Notes: generated by a model not told the origin, from the letters alone. Positions 17,060-25,146 are shown, counted from the first letter of the stretch. The stretch is 64,000 nucleotides of DNA from SpSt-333 sp964371615 (GCA_964371615.1 CAYJMS010000001.1:496001-560000); one strand, 5' to 3'. Made by a program: numbers and translations.

Positions 17060-18454
17060 TTATGGTAATATGGTGATAGACGTTTCGTGGTAATTCACCT
17101 CAATTATTTCCGCCTCTTCCATCGGCACATTGAGATATGCGGCAATCGGTGTCGGAAGTTTTTGATAATTTAATACCGCTTTTATCTTCATCGGTCCCGG
17201 AGGGAGATTACCCGGCAGCGTCCATGTAAACGTCTCCATTTTTGTCTCGCGGGGTCCGATGCGATAGTCGGTCGAGAGGGATGCAGTATTCCATTGCTGG
17301 ATTGTCATGCGACCCTGCGGATCGAGATACGGCAATCGGAAGATTCTGTCTCCGACCGGCACACCGTCCCGTTGCACACCTTCAAAATCAGGAATGTTCA
17401 ATGCGATTCCCATATCCTGATAGGCCAGCGTGTTTGCGGCAATGGTGAATTCTTCGCCGGGAAAACCTTTCTTGTCGACGGGAAGATGGTGCGCGTTGCC
17501 TTTTGCATCGGTTGCTTCAACATGCAGCCATAACATCCGCTCTTCCGCCGATCCGGTGGGGAATTTATGTCCTGTTTTTTGATTGAAGAGCGCCACGGTC
17601 AGTTTCACCCGTTCGCCCGGTTCTGCCTCGCGCAGGTCGGGATGAATTCGGATCTCGACAACACCACGTACTTTTCCCGGATCATGCGCTCCATGGAAAA
17701 GATGCTGTGCCACATCGGGAAGTTCTTTGGACATGGTGGCGTTCCTGCCCGGTGCATAGGTCATGTGGCAATCCTGACAGCGGACACCTTCTTTGGAGTA
17801 CGGTCCTTCCTTCCATTCCAGATGCGTCGATTTTACCCATATGCCATATGGATCCTTTTCGTTATGACACATACCGCAAAAATCGGCGGAGCGAATGAAA
17901 TCGGATTTTTTTGTTTCGTGTGCGGGAGAGACCAGCCCTTCGCGCGGTCCATATTTTATTTTCCCCGGTTCGGAAATATAATTGAAGTTAAACGGTGTGT
18001 CTCCCGTAAATCCGGTAATGGTGTGGCAAACATCGCATGAGACTGACTCATTGGCTCTGCTGTTCTCGGACGGTTTCGGCGGGGGAACATCGCCGGCAAG
18101 AAATGCGATCGGCGTGTGACAACCGTTGCATCCTGCTTTTACACCTGCAACTTTCGGATCTTTCTCCGCGTGGGGAACTGCGAGTTTGAAATATTCGATC
18201 TCGTCCCAGTGATGGGTGTACGCCTGAGACATCATCGACTGTTCCCATTGACGAAAGAAATCAACGTGACACGATGTACCGCATGTTTTTGGTTTTTCAA
18301 AATCGTCATACTTTCTGGTCCCGACTGCTTCATCACTCGTTTTGATATCGCCGGATTGTTGAGCAGACGTTTGAAGAAAAATTACCGAAAGAAAAAGTAA
18401 AACAAAGGAAAGTAATCTTCTTATATGATGTGGGTGACTGGATTGTGACACCAT
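17060..18454 (-). CDS. Five-heme c-type cytochrome with beta-sandwich C-terminus (cytochrome c554-like)
   Basis: The frame is open up to 18577, but GGAGG six bases before the ATG at 18454 and a normal signal peptide from there (about residues 11-31, ending TSAQQ) fix the start, giving 464 residues. Heme sites: Cys58-Cys62-His63 (CGTSCH, the unusual CX3CH spacing), Cys109/112-His113, Cys140/143-His144, Cys193/196-His197 and Cys226/229-His230. Extra His pairs (HH at 81-82 and 50-52 etc.) may be axial ligands. The rest (from about 255) is a beta-rich domain with NQKTGHKFPTGSAEERMLWL, seen in other multiheme cytochromes of the c554 type. It is a periplasmic electron carrier, likely partner of the cytochrome-porin downstream. 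Confidence 0.85.
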   Translation of the reverse strand: MVSQSSHPHHIRRLLSFVLLFLSVIFLQTSAQQSGDIKTSDEAVGTRKYDDFEKPKTCGTSCHVDFFRQWEQSMMSQAYTHHWDEIEYFKLAVPHAEKDPKVAGVKAGCNGCHTPIAFLAGDVPPPKPSENSRANESVSCDVCHTITGFTGDTPFNFNYISEPGKIKYGPREGLVSPAHETKKSDFIRSADFCGMCHNEKDPYGIWVKSTHLEWKEGPYSKEGVRCQDCHMTYAPGRNATMSKELPDVAQHLFHGAHDPGKVRGVVEIRIHPDLREAEPGERVKLTVALFNQKTGHKFPTGSAEERMLWLHVEATDAKGNAHHLPVDKKGFPGEEFTIAANTLAYQDMGIALNIPDFEGVQRDGVPVGDRIFRLPYLDPQGRMTIQQWNTASLSTDYRIGPRETKMETFTWTLPGNLPPGPMKIKAVLNYQKLPTPIAAYLNVPMEEAEIIEVNYHETSITILP

Positions 18455-18640
18455 GAGTGCCTCCATAAGTCTGTATGAGGAAGGAATACAACGCAATTGG
18501 TCGCTGCAATGTAGCGCAGTTGCGGAATTGCTGGTGATCTCTCTCTTTACGGTACTCGAAAAATAAAACAGATGCAATGGATCGGAGGGATGATTATACT
18601 ATTTTCTTGCAGTCAGAAGATATGTTTGTCCGATTTATAT

Positions 18641-19423
18641 TCAAAAAAAATGTTCGAAGGAGAGATATAAAAAAATGCCGTTTTGATTGTTTCCTGATGC
18701 AAATGTAAACGGTAATGCGATCCCTGGCACAATCTGCAGATCGTTGATATCGACAGCGTACCGGAATCCCGGTGCCACGATCGTTTCACCGGAGTATTCA
18801 GTTCCGGCAGTCGTAGTAATTGTCTTTGAAATAGTATGCAACACTTCAAACATAATATTAAAATGCTGCGTCATAAGATAAATGGCGCTCCCGCCGCCGA
18901 AATACGAATCGAGCAATTCCTTCGAACCGCTGACGGGATGACGTACGCCCGGAAACACTGTGCCACCGAGGTTGAAATGGGTTACCACCTCATCGCTCCA
19001 CCTCTTACTGACCGGCAGATTGACCTGATAGCCGATCACTCCGCCGCCAAATCCGTTGTTTTCATTTCCGGTCGGTATGCTCACCGAAATCCGGGGAGAG
19101 ACTGCCAACCCATCGTTACTGCGGATGAGCTGGTAACGATAATTCAACATGATGTCCCCGATACCGGTCAATCCGTTCATCGACGCATACGGTATGGTGT
19201 AACTGAACTGGTGGTTCTGGGAACCGACCGGCCATTCTTGTGTAAATGTGGCAAATATATCACCGGTGATTGAGGAATGATAGGAATTGGGTATATGCTG
19301 AACTACTCCTGCTTCCTGATTGTATGCCTCCTCTATAAAAAAGGAATTATCTTCGATTGCCGGCACAAATTGGGCACGTGCGCTTATGGCGAATAAAAGA
19401 GTGAGTATAAAAATTCTGTTCAT
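18641..19423 (-). CDS. Outer-membrane beta-barrel protein, transporter type
   Basis: Open frame extends to 19570, but a normal signal peptide (MNRIFILTLLFAISARAQ) starts at the ATG at 19423, so the product is 260 residues. The mature part is beta strand with Gly and aromatic residues, segments like GIGDIMLNYRYQL, SVSIPTGNENNGFGGG, and terminal LYLSFEHFF: this resembles the Phenol_MetA_deg/MetA-pathway type of outer-membrane transporters. No heme site. It lies between feoB and the cytochrome genes, so it may be part of the porin-cytochrome system or just a channel. The 186 bases between it and the cytochrome gene have no gene. Confidence 0.65.
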   Translation of the reverse strand: MNRIFILTLLFAISARAQFVPAIEDNSFFIEEAYNQEAGVVQHIPNSYHSSITGDIFATFTQEWPVGSQNHQFSYTIPYASMNGLTGIGDIMLNYRYQLIRSNDGLAVSPRISVSIPTGNENNGFGGGVIGYQVNLPVSKRWSDEVVTHFNLGGTVFPGVRHPVSGSKELLDSYFGGGSAIYLMTQHFNIMFEVLHTISKTITTTAGTEYSGETIVAPGFRYAVDINDLQIVPGIALPFTFASGNNQNGIFLYLSFEHFF

Positions 19424-19529
19424 GCCAAGAATCCCTATTGTGCGATGGAAAGAATGACCACAATGATTGTCAGTATCGAATCGGTCGTGCAGAAGATGTT
19501 TTTGCATGTCATTTTCAAGAAAATCATAT

Positions 19530-19790
19530 TCACTTCTCCTTCGGTTTATTTCTTTCATAATCCCACCCATACCAGGACTGCGTCCAACTCCTGGATTTAT
19601 ACCGCCAGAGAAGGTGAACCGTCACCCCGGCTGTTAGAAAAGCAAGAAAATACCACAACGCATATTCTGTATTCCACAATAAATACATTCCGCCGATAAA
19701 GAGAGTCCATTTAAATATTCGGAACCAGATCGGCTGCGCATTTTTCGAAAATGCAACTTCAATTTCCCGTTTGAGAGTCGGATGTATCAT
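19530..19790 (-). CDS. Small membrane protein between feoB and the barrel gene
   Basis: The open frame starts at 19844, but the ATG at 19790 gives an 86-residue protein (MIHPTLKREIEVAF...), the N-terminal extension in the longer frame being low-complexity basic. A hydrophobic stretch (about residues 24-57) forms one long or two short membrane segments, followed by a Trp/Arg/Tyr-rich tail (SRSWTQSWYGWDYE). I do not recognise the family. It lies after the feoB permease gene and a possible insertion-like repeat, and is co-directional with the iron operon; it could be an accessory subunit. It is not a FeoC (no winged-helix pattern). Confidence 0.6.
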   Translation of the reverse strand: MIHPTLKREIEVAFSKNAQPIWFRIFKWTLFIGGMYLLWNTEYALWYFLAFLTAGVTVHLLWRYKSRSWTQSWYGWDYERNKPKEK

Positions 19791-19812
19791 TCTTTTATTT
19801 CGTGATTTTGTG

Positions 19813-19880
19813 CCTGCCCGCCGCGCGTTGTTCACCCTGAGCAAGCGAGCGATTTTAGCGAGCGCGTCGAAGGGTGGCGG
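19813..19880. mobile_element. Small non-coding insertion-like element with 9-bp direct flanks
   Basis: Sixty-eight bases with partial inverted ends (CCCGCC at 19817-19822 with GGCGGG at 19876-19881) and inner inverted pair CACCCT (19833-19838) with AGGGTG (19871-19876), plus a duplicated GCGAGCG. It is flanked by an exact 9-bp direct repeat GATTTTGTG (19804-19812 and 19881-19889), like the target duplication of a small non-autonomous element. It sits in the gap between the feoB permease stop and the small membrane gene. Confidence 0.6.
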
Positions 19881-19902
19881 GATTTTGTGGCAATAAGAGA
19901 CA

Positions 19903-21324
19903 TTATATGAGTATTCGCCATATCTGGGCGATAAGAAAACAAATGATGACTCCCATAACGATTGGAATTACCGTTGCAACGGCGGTCCATTTCACGCTTT
20001 TTGTTTCTTTGTATATAGTATAGATCGTTGTGGAACAGGGATTATGCAAAAGACTGAAAAGCATCAGATTCAATCCCGTCAGCATCGTCCACCCGCCGGC
20101 TTTTAAGACGTCGGCGACGGCATTCGCTTCATCCAATTCGAACATCACCCCGGCACCGTCACCGATACCTGTCAGTTTTACGCTCAGTACGGTCAACATT
20201 AGAATCGTCGGAATGACGATCTCGTTGGCGGGGATTGCAATGATGTACGCCAGCAATATAACTCCGTTCAATCCCAGCAGTATGCCAAAAGGATCAGACC
20301 AACTGATAAAATGTTCCGCAATACTTGCATTGCCGATGTGGATATTCGATACAAGCCAGATCACCGCTCCGGCCGGGGCGGCAAAGATGATGGCACGCCA
20401 GAGCACGATCGCCGTCCTGTCGATTAACGAGGTATACAACGTCTGCAAAATCATCGGCGGCCGATAAGGAGGCAATTCAAGACTGAATGCCGATGCTTCG
20501 CCTTTCAGCACGGTCTTGGATAAGCCCCACGACACAGCGAGTGTGAAAAAAATCCCGAGCACGGCAACGGAGACGACCGCACCCGCCGTGACGAAGCCGG
20601 CAAGATGGGCGGGAACCAGTGCGCCGAAAAAGATGGAAGCAATCAGAATTTGTGTCGGCCATCGTCCGTTGCACAGTGAAAAATTGTTGGTGATGATCGC
20701 CAATAGGCGTTCACGAGGACTGTCGATGATGCGTGTGGCGACAACTCCCGCGGCATTGCAGCCGAATCCCATCGTCATGCTTAAGGATTGTTTGCCGTGC
20801 GCGCCCGCTTTGCGGAACAGGGAGTCCATATTGAAAGCAACGCGAGGCAAATAACCGAAATCCTCCAGCAGAGTAAAGAGGGGAAAGAAGATCGCCATCG
20901 GGGGCAGCATCACGCTGATGACCCATGCCATCGCAAGCCAGACACCATCCACCAATACTCCGGTCAACCAACCCGGAGAACCGGCAAATGTGAACAGTTC
21001 CCGCAGCCAGGGATGAACCGTGTCCACTAAAAACAGTGCGATCATCGACGAGGGGACATTGGCGCCTTCCACTGTCAGCCAAAAAACCGCCGCAAGGAGC
21101 AGGAACATCAGCGGAAAACCGAACCATCGGCTCGTGATGAACCGGTCGAGACGGCGGTCGAAATCGAACCGCGGTTTTTCCGTCGGCATAGTGACGGCGT
21201 GCGAGGTGATCTTTTGAGCATCGGCATAAATCGATTCCACCACCGCGTCATGCACATTCTCTCCTATTTCCCACCGGAGAGTGTTTGCTGTGGAGAGAAT
21301 TGAATCTTTGTTTTTATCGTTCAT
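19903..21324 (-). CDS. feoB: Ferrous iron transport protein B, permease part (split FeoB)
   Basis: The 473-residue protein is the membrane half of FeoB. After an N-terminal charged part (1-63) it has about ten membrane segments, with the two gate-type cores: GFGCNAAGVVATRIID followed by RERLLAIITNNF, then SLCNGRWP, and the second half with SLLHNPCSTTIYTI. In ordinary FeoB the GTPase is fused in front of this part; here it is a separate gene ending 25 bases earlier, in another frame and with stop codons in the gap. FeoB imports Fe(II) through the inner membrane. The permease carries the expected Cys residues in both gates. The split is likely natural rather than a sequencing slip. Confidence 0.88.
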   Translation of the reverse strand: MNDKNKDSILSTANTLRWEIGENVHDAVVESIYADAQKITSHAVTMPTEKPRFDFDRRLDRFITSRWFGFPLMFLLLAAVFWLTVEGANVPSSMIALFLVDTVHPWLRELFTFAGSPGWLTGVLVDGVWLAMAWVISVMLPPMAIFFPLFTLLEDFGYLPRVAFNMDSLFRKAGAHGKQSLSMTMGFGCNAAGVVATRIIDSPRERLLAIITNNFSLCNGRWPTQILIASIFFGALVPAHLAGFVTAGAVVSVAVLGIFFTLAVSWGLSKTVLKGEASAFSLELPPYRPPMILQTLYTSLIDRTAIVLWRAIIFAAPAGAVIWLVSNIHIGNASIAEHFISWSDPFGILLGLNGVILLAYIIAIPANEIVIPTILMLTVLSVKLTGIGDGAGVMFELDEANAVADVLKAGGWTMLTGLNLMLFSLLHNPCSTTIYTIYKETKSVKWTAVATVIPIVMGVIICFLIAQIWRILI

Positions 21325-21349
21325 GGTTTTTTCAATCGTATATATTTAT

Positions 21350-22150
21350 TTATGCGGCTGTTTGGATACGGGTCTTCCCCGAAAGATTACCCAACTCACC
21401 GTCTTTAATAGCATCGATGATCTTCTGGTCTCCTTCAAGCAAACGCAGGGCGATCCAGCGAGGATTGGGAAGATTCGGAAATTCTTTTATTATTTTCTTT
21501 GTCAATGTCGACAACGCCTTGGAAAGTTTCGGCGATGTTTTTTCCAAACGGTGCGGCCGGCAGACATATGTGCCGGCGGCGACTTCATAAATATATTTTA
21601 ATAGTTCCGGAATTCCCTCTTCCTGACGCGCTGCCGCAGGAACGACGGGAACGCCGAGATCTTTTGCCAGTCGGCGCTCGTCGATCGCAATACCGTGCCG
21701 ACGTGCTTCGTCCATCAAGTTCAAACAAACAACCGCACGGTCGGTGATCTCCAGTACCTGCAGCACGAGATTCAGATTCCGTTCGAGGCGTGTTGCATCG
21801 ACGACGATGACGGTGACATCCGGTTGTCCGAAAAGGATAAAATCCCGCGCAACTTCTTCATCCGTACTGGTGGAAAGGAGGGAATACGTTCCTGGCAGAT
21901 CGACCAGTTTGAATCTTTTATCACCGTACACAAATCCACCTTCGGCACGCGTGACGGTCTTTCCCGGCCAATTGCCCGTATGTTGACGCAATCCGGTCAG
22001 GGCGTTGAAGACGGTACTTTTTCCTGTGTTCGGATTTCCCGCCAGCGCCACGACGAAATCGAACTGCGTCATATTGATGCCGAGTTTTGTGAGATTGCCG
22101 AGATTGTGAACGGGACAATCTTCGCAATTGGCATGTGTAAGAGTGGTCAT
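21350..22150 (-). CDS. Ferrous iron transport protein B, GTPase part (split FeoB)
   Basis: The 266-residue protein is the cytoplasmic GTPase domain of FeoB. G1 is GNPNTGKS (residues 38-45), G2 TGNWPGKT, G3 DLPGTYS (from Asp84), and G4 NLMD (Asn144-Asp147; usually NKxD-like NMMD in FeoB). The N-terminus has a CEDCPVH motif (Cys9, Cys12) before the G domain, which could bind a metal. It ends soon after LAIRLLEGD-like ALRLLEGD, the usual end of the GTPase-adjacent helix domain, so no membrane segment is present. It needs the permease encoded at 19903. It starts 15 bases after the DtxR-FeoA protein gene. Confidence 0.88.
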   Translation of the reverse strand: MTTLTHANCEDCPVHNLGNLTKLGINMTQFDFVVALAGNPNTGKSTVFNALTGLRQHTGNWPGKTVTRAEGGFVYGDKRFKLVDLPGTYSLLSTSTDEEVARDFILFGQPDVTVIVVDATRLERNLNLVLQVLEITDRAVVCLNLMDEARRHGIAIDERRLAKDLGVPVVPAAARQEEGIPELLKYIYEVAAGTYVCRPHRLEKTSPKLSKALSTLTKKIIKEFPNLPNPRWIALRLLEGDQKIIDAIKDGELGNLSGKTRIQTAA

Positions 22151-22165
22151 ACAACAATCCTTCTT

Positions 22166-23185
22166 TTAATTCTTTTCGATAAATATCATCTGTGCATGCT
22201 GCTGTCGGAGAGCCACCATGGTTCCCCGGATATTGTAGGCCGTTGGATCGCCGGAGGCGCTTCTCATTTCCGCACGGATGGTCGTACCGGGTACGATGCC
22301 AAGATCCATCAAACGCCGCCGCTGTTGACCGCGTAACGCGCGTGAAATGGTTAACACTTTTGCCTCTTCGCCGATTTTTAACGACGAGAGTGCATCGGGG
22401 GGAGCGGTAATGCGAGGCGCTTCTTCTGCAATTTTCGCAACGGTAATATTATTGGTGAGCAGCGGTGCAAGTACGATTTCCTCGCCATCCGCGGCAAATC
22501 GCACCCGTTCGTTTGTCCGTTCGATCAGCATCACCTGCATGCCGACGTATAATCCCTGTGCAATCAATTGAGCGTATACCGCTTCGGGTTCATCCTCGAT
22601 ATGAGTAATTGTTCCAAATTCCCCCTCCTTCATCAATAGCAGAGAGTGACCCTTTTTTGGTGGGATTTCGCCGGCCGGTGTTGGAATCGGATCTCCGTGC
22701 GGATCGAAATGAGGATTCCCGATCTGTGCGGCAAGCGCTTCGGCCTGTTCCACAGTAAGCCGGTGTTCGGCTTGTTCAGCCGATGAATGCCATTCCGTCG
22801 GCGGAACGCTTGTTTCATCGGCAAGATAACGCTCCCATAATCGATGCACGCGGATCACCCGCAATGCGTATGACGTCCCATCGGGGGTAAGATGGACGCC
22901 GGTGTCTGTGGTGGCGAGCAATCCCATAGAAGATAGTCGCGTCAGCAGTGCCGCCGCTTCATCCGTTGAGATCAGGAGCGCACCGGCGATGCTTTCAGTG
23001 GTGCAATGGACATTCTTGTACTCACAATCGTACATGTGTTTGAGCGCGTCTTCGATCAGTACGCGCTGGATACCGCGCCGCGCACGGATCCACCGGGCAC
23101 GGAATCCGTACCGTGGAAAAAAGAATGCCGCAAGTACGGCGACGGCGATGCCGAACATGATCAATGCATTGACGGGATTCACCAT
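22166..23185 (-). CDS. Membrane-anchored DtxR-family/FeoA fusion protein
   Basis: The 339-residue protein has one N-terminal membrane segment (about 6-24) and a basic stretch, then a DtxR-type winged helix (about 45-110: LTRLSSMGLLATTDTGVHLTPDG), a dimerisation region with HRLWERYLADE and DPHGDPIPTPAGE, and then two beta-barrel FeoA/SH3-like modules (about 185-245 and 268-337, the latter with MDLGIVPGTTIRAEM). DtxR regulators sense Fe/Mn; FeoA aids FeoB. A membrane anchor means it is unlikely to act as an ordinary repressor and could instead bind FeoB. It lies directly upstream of the split feoB genes, 11 bases after the soluble regulator. Confidence 0.8.
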   Translation of the reverse strand: MVNPVNALIMFGIAVAVLAAFFFPRYGFRARWIRARRGIQRVLIEDALKHMYDCEYKNVHCTTESIAGALLISTDEAAALLTRLSSMGLLATTDTGVHLTPDGTSYALRVIRVHRLWERYLADETSVPPTEWHSSAEQAEHRLTVEQAEALAAQIGNPHFDPHGDPIPTPAGEIPPKKGHSLLLMKEGEFGTITHIEDEPEAVYAQLIAQGLYVGMQVMLIERTNERVRFAADGEEIVLAPLLTNNITVAKIAEEAPRITAPPDALSSLKIGEEAKVLTISRALRGQQRRRLMDLGIVPGTTIRAEMRSASGDPTAYNIRGTMVALRQQHAQMIFIEKN

Positions 23186-23196
23186 AATAACCTCAC

Positions 23197-23850
23197 TTAA
23201 ACATGTTCCACAAAAATGTTCGATGCAATTGTGGAACTGATATTAACCTCTTTATTATTAATCTTGAGAATCATAGAATTGTCAAAATTCATCTTTTGTT
23301 TGATCTGTATTTTTTTATTCAGTGAAATACCGATGGATGAAACATACTGCAGCATTTCGGAATTAGAATCGCTGACGCGTACCACACGGACACTTTTTCC
23401 TTCTTCCGCTTCAATTAACGGCATGGATACAACATACTTTAATGCGCCGTCCCGTGTAGGGATCGGATCGCCGTGCGGATCAATCGACGGATGTCCCAGT
23501 ACATCGTCAATCTTGGCTTCCATCTTGTCGGACATGATATGTTCGAACCGTTCCGCTTCGTCGTCGATTTCGTCCCACGAAAAATGGAGCACTTCCACCA
23601 GAAACATTTCCCAGAGCCGGTGCTTGCGGATGATCCGGAGTGCCAATTGTTTTCCCTCTTCAGTCAACTCAACTCCCTTATAGGGCGTATGCGTCAACGT
23701 TCCTTCTTCGGCCAGTTTCTTGATCATCTCGGAAACCGATGCGGGAGAGATCTGCAATTTGTCGGAGAGAGAGGACGTCGTCACTTTTCCCTCATGCGAC
23801 GAGAGTTTGTAGATATTTTTCAGATAATTTTCTATTTGTTCGCTTGCCAT
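23197..23850 (-). CDS. DtxR-family metal-dependent transcription regulator
   Basis: The 217-residue soluble protein has the DtxR/MntR layout: winged helix (about 5-65, IENYLKNIYKLSSHEGKVTTSS and ISPASVSEMIKKLAEEG), a dimerisation and metal-binding part (about 70-140, RKHRLWEMFLVEVLHFSWDE...AERFEHIMSDKME with metal-ligand His, Glu and Asp/Cys-type positions), and a C-terminal FeoA/SH3-like domain (about 145-215). In DtxR proteins Fe(II) or Mn(II) binding lets the dimer bind its palindromic box and repress. A perfect DtxR-type box lies at 24575-24592, upstream of the operon's first gene, so autoregulation is likely. Confidence 0.88.
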   Translation of the reverse strand: MASEQIENYLKNIYKLSSHEGKVTTSSLSDKLQISPASVSEMIKKLAEEGTLTHTPYKGVELTEEGKQLALRIIRKHRLWEMFLVEVLHFSWDEIDDEAERFEHIMSDKMEAKIDDVLGHPSIDPHGDPIPTRDGALKYVVSMPLIEAEEGKSVRVVRVSDSNSEMLQYVSSIGISLNKKIQIKQKMNFDNSMILKINNKEVNISSTIASNIFVEHV

Positions 23851-23885
23851 AATTTATTTCTCCTGATAGATTCAGACATCATCCA

Positions 23886-24554
23886 TTATTCATCGGCGCA
23901 TTCACATGCATCGTTCAACGATGCCGCTTTACCGAAGCATTCTCTTCCTTCCTTGACGGAGAAAAAGACCAGGCCGAGCGCCCCGGCGGCATCGACGTAC
24001 GGAAGAGATGCCATTTCGTGCAGAAAACTGGATGCCAATAACGTAACGGACATATATACACAGACGATATTGCAGCGTGCATCGGCAATAATGGCAGAAG
24101 AATTCAGATGTGCACCGGTTTTATTCTTATAATAAATCAATATCCACATGGTGAGAATCGAGATTGCGGCGATGACAACTCCCCAAAAAGTCGATGTTGG
24201 TTGTTTATTCCCGATAATTGCGGAAATTGCCGTTATCGCAAGACCGACAGAAAGTGCGTAAAAAGACCAACCGGTAACCTTTAACGCCGTCACTTCAAAG
24301 GGACTTTTACTGCTGCCGGGATTCCTGCCGATTCGGATGACCATTGCTGCTATACCGACACCGGAAATTGTTTCGATAAAGCTATCCACACCAAAGCCGA
24401 ATAATGTCAGCGATTCATCAGAAAATCCTACTAAAGTCGATATGAGTCCTTCGGCAATATTATAAATAATTGTAAAAATGCTCAAAATAAGGGCAATTTT
24501 ATACCATTTTTTGTAATCTGCCGCAGGTGGATTCAGTATTGTAGATTTATGCAT
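23886..24554 (-). CDS. Cation transporter of the CDF type (first gene of the iron operon)
   Basis: The 222-residue membrane protein has five to six hydrophobic segments and, at about residues 50-63, FGFGVDSFIETISG, the motif of CDF-type cation transporters (Asp, Ser and Glu in the second segment) as in the TMEM163-like branch. A second Asp in the SSAIIADARCN segment fits the metal site of the fifth helix. It lacks the usual C-terminal cytoplasmic domain and ends in a Cys/Asp-rich tail (CECADE). It likely exports or moves Fe(II), Mn(II) or Zn(II). It is the first gene after the DtxR-type operator, which lies 21 bases before its start codon, so its expression should fall when iron or manganese is plentiful or be relieved when it is scarce. 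Confidence 0.8.
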   Translation of the reverse strand: MHKSTILNPPAADYKKWYKIALILSIFTIIYNIAEGLISTLVGFSDESLTLFGFGVDSFIETISGVGIAAMVIRIGRNPGSSKSPFEVTALKVTGWSFYALSVGLAITAISAIIGNKQPTSTFWGVVIAAISILTMWILIYYKNKTGAHLNSSAIIADARCNIVCVYMSVTLLASSFLHEMASLPYVDAAGALGLVFFSVKEGRECFGKAASLNDACECADE

Positions 24555-24574
24555 TTCAGATTCCCAAATTGATA

Positions 24575-24592
24575 ATTTAGGTTAACCTAAAT
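24575..24592. promoter_or_regulatory. DtxR/MntR-type operator (18-bp perfect palindrome)
   Basis: The sequence ATTTAGGTTAACCTAAAT is a perfect inverted repeat, with the TTAGGTTAACCTAA core typical of boxes bound by DtxR/MntR/SirR regulators. It lies 21 bases upstream of the first gene (24554) of the co-directional run that ends at 15884. Only one copy was seen in the window. The regulator at 23197-23850 is the natural candidate to bind it. Confidence 0.8.
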
Positions 24593-24634
24593 ATAAATCA
24601 AGGAAAACTAAAAGTCAAGGGTAAGTGGAAAAGA

Positions 24635-25111
24635 TTATTTTTCTCCAAAGAGTCTCAGCCACTCTTCAATCTGTGGTGGGGTGAGCGGTGCATCCGATTT
24701 TTCGGTGACGATATCGTCCGTGTCTGCAAGGAGATGGGCGAAATGTTTTGAAGTGTGACTTTGACAGGAGCAAACGTGTGCAAAACGGAGGATTTCCCTG
24801 TCGGAGGTAATGATGACCAACAATGGACGGTTTTTGGAATGTTCGATCAGCTGTTTGATCTTTGCGTCGGCGGTCAATGGAGATGAGTAGACCACATGGA
24901 TCGGGGCATGTGATGGTCTCTTGCGGAAATTGTCCGGAGCAATACCGTCAAACACAATAGTGCATCGGATTTTTTTTGCGATACAGAATTGTCCGGCGGC
25001 ATGGATTAACATCTCCCGCGACGATTCCGCGTCGTGCACAAGCGTTCTCTTCAGAGACGGAATTGCATGGATAATATTATATCCGTCAAGAATGTAATGC
25101 AGTCTATTCAT
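24635..25111 (-). CDS. NYN-domain (PIN-like) protein, YacP-like
   Basis: The 158-residue protein starts MNRLHYILDGYNIIHAIP, the conserved first strand of NYN/PIN-like ribonuclease domains (Asp9 ligand), followed by CTIVFDG (Asp) and VIITSDREILRFA (Asp), as in YacP/Rae1. YacP-type proteins cut RNA, in Bacillus at the ribosome. It has three acidic positions for a metal site. It stands before the amidase gene and overlaps nothing. RNA-degrading role is likely; target not known. Confidence 0.78.
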   Translation of the reverse strand: MNRLHYILDGYNIIHAIPSLKRTLVHDAESSREMLIHAAGQFCIAKKIRCTIVFDGIAPDNFRKRPSHAPIHVVYSSPLTADAKIKQLIEHSKNRPLLVIITSDREILRFAHVCSCQSHTSKHFAHLLADTDDIVTEKSDAPLTPPQIEEWLRLFGEK

Positions 25112-25146
25112 TTAAATAAATCAAACAGGAAATTTATCATATCATT

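Noticed and set aside
18455..18577. Longer start for the five-heme cytochrome
   Set aside because: The extra 41 residues are not a signal peptide; GGAGG lies correctly before the ATG at 18454, which starts one.
21325..21350. Frameshift in feoB
   Set aside because: Both the upstream and the downstream frame have stop codons in the 25-base gap, and the downstream gene has its own ATG, so a single indel does not restore one frame.
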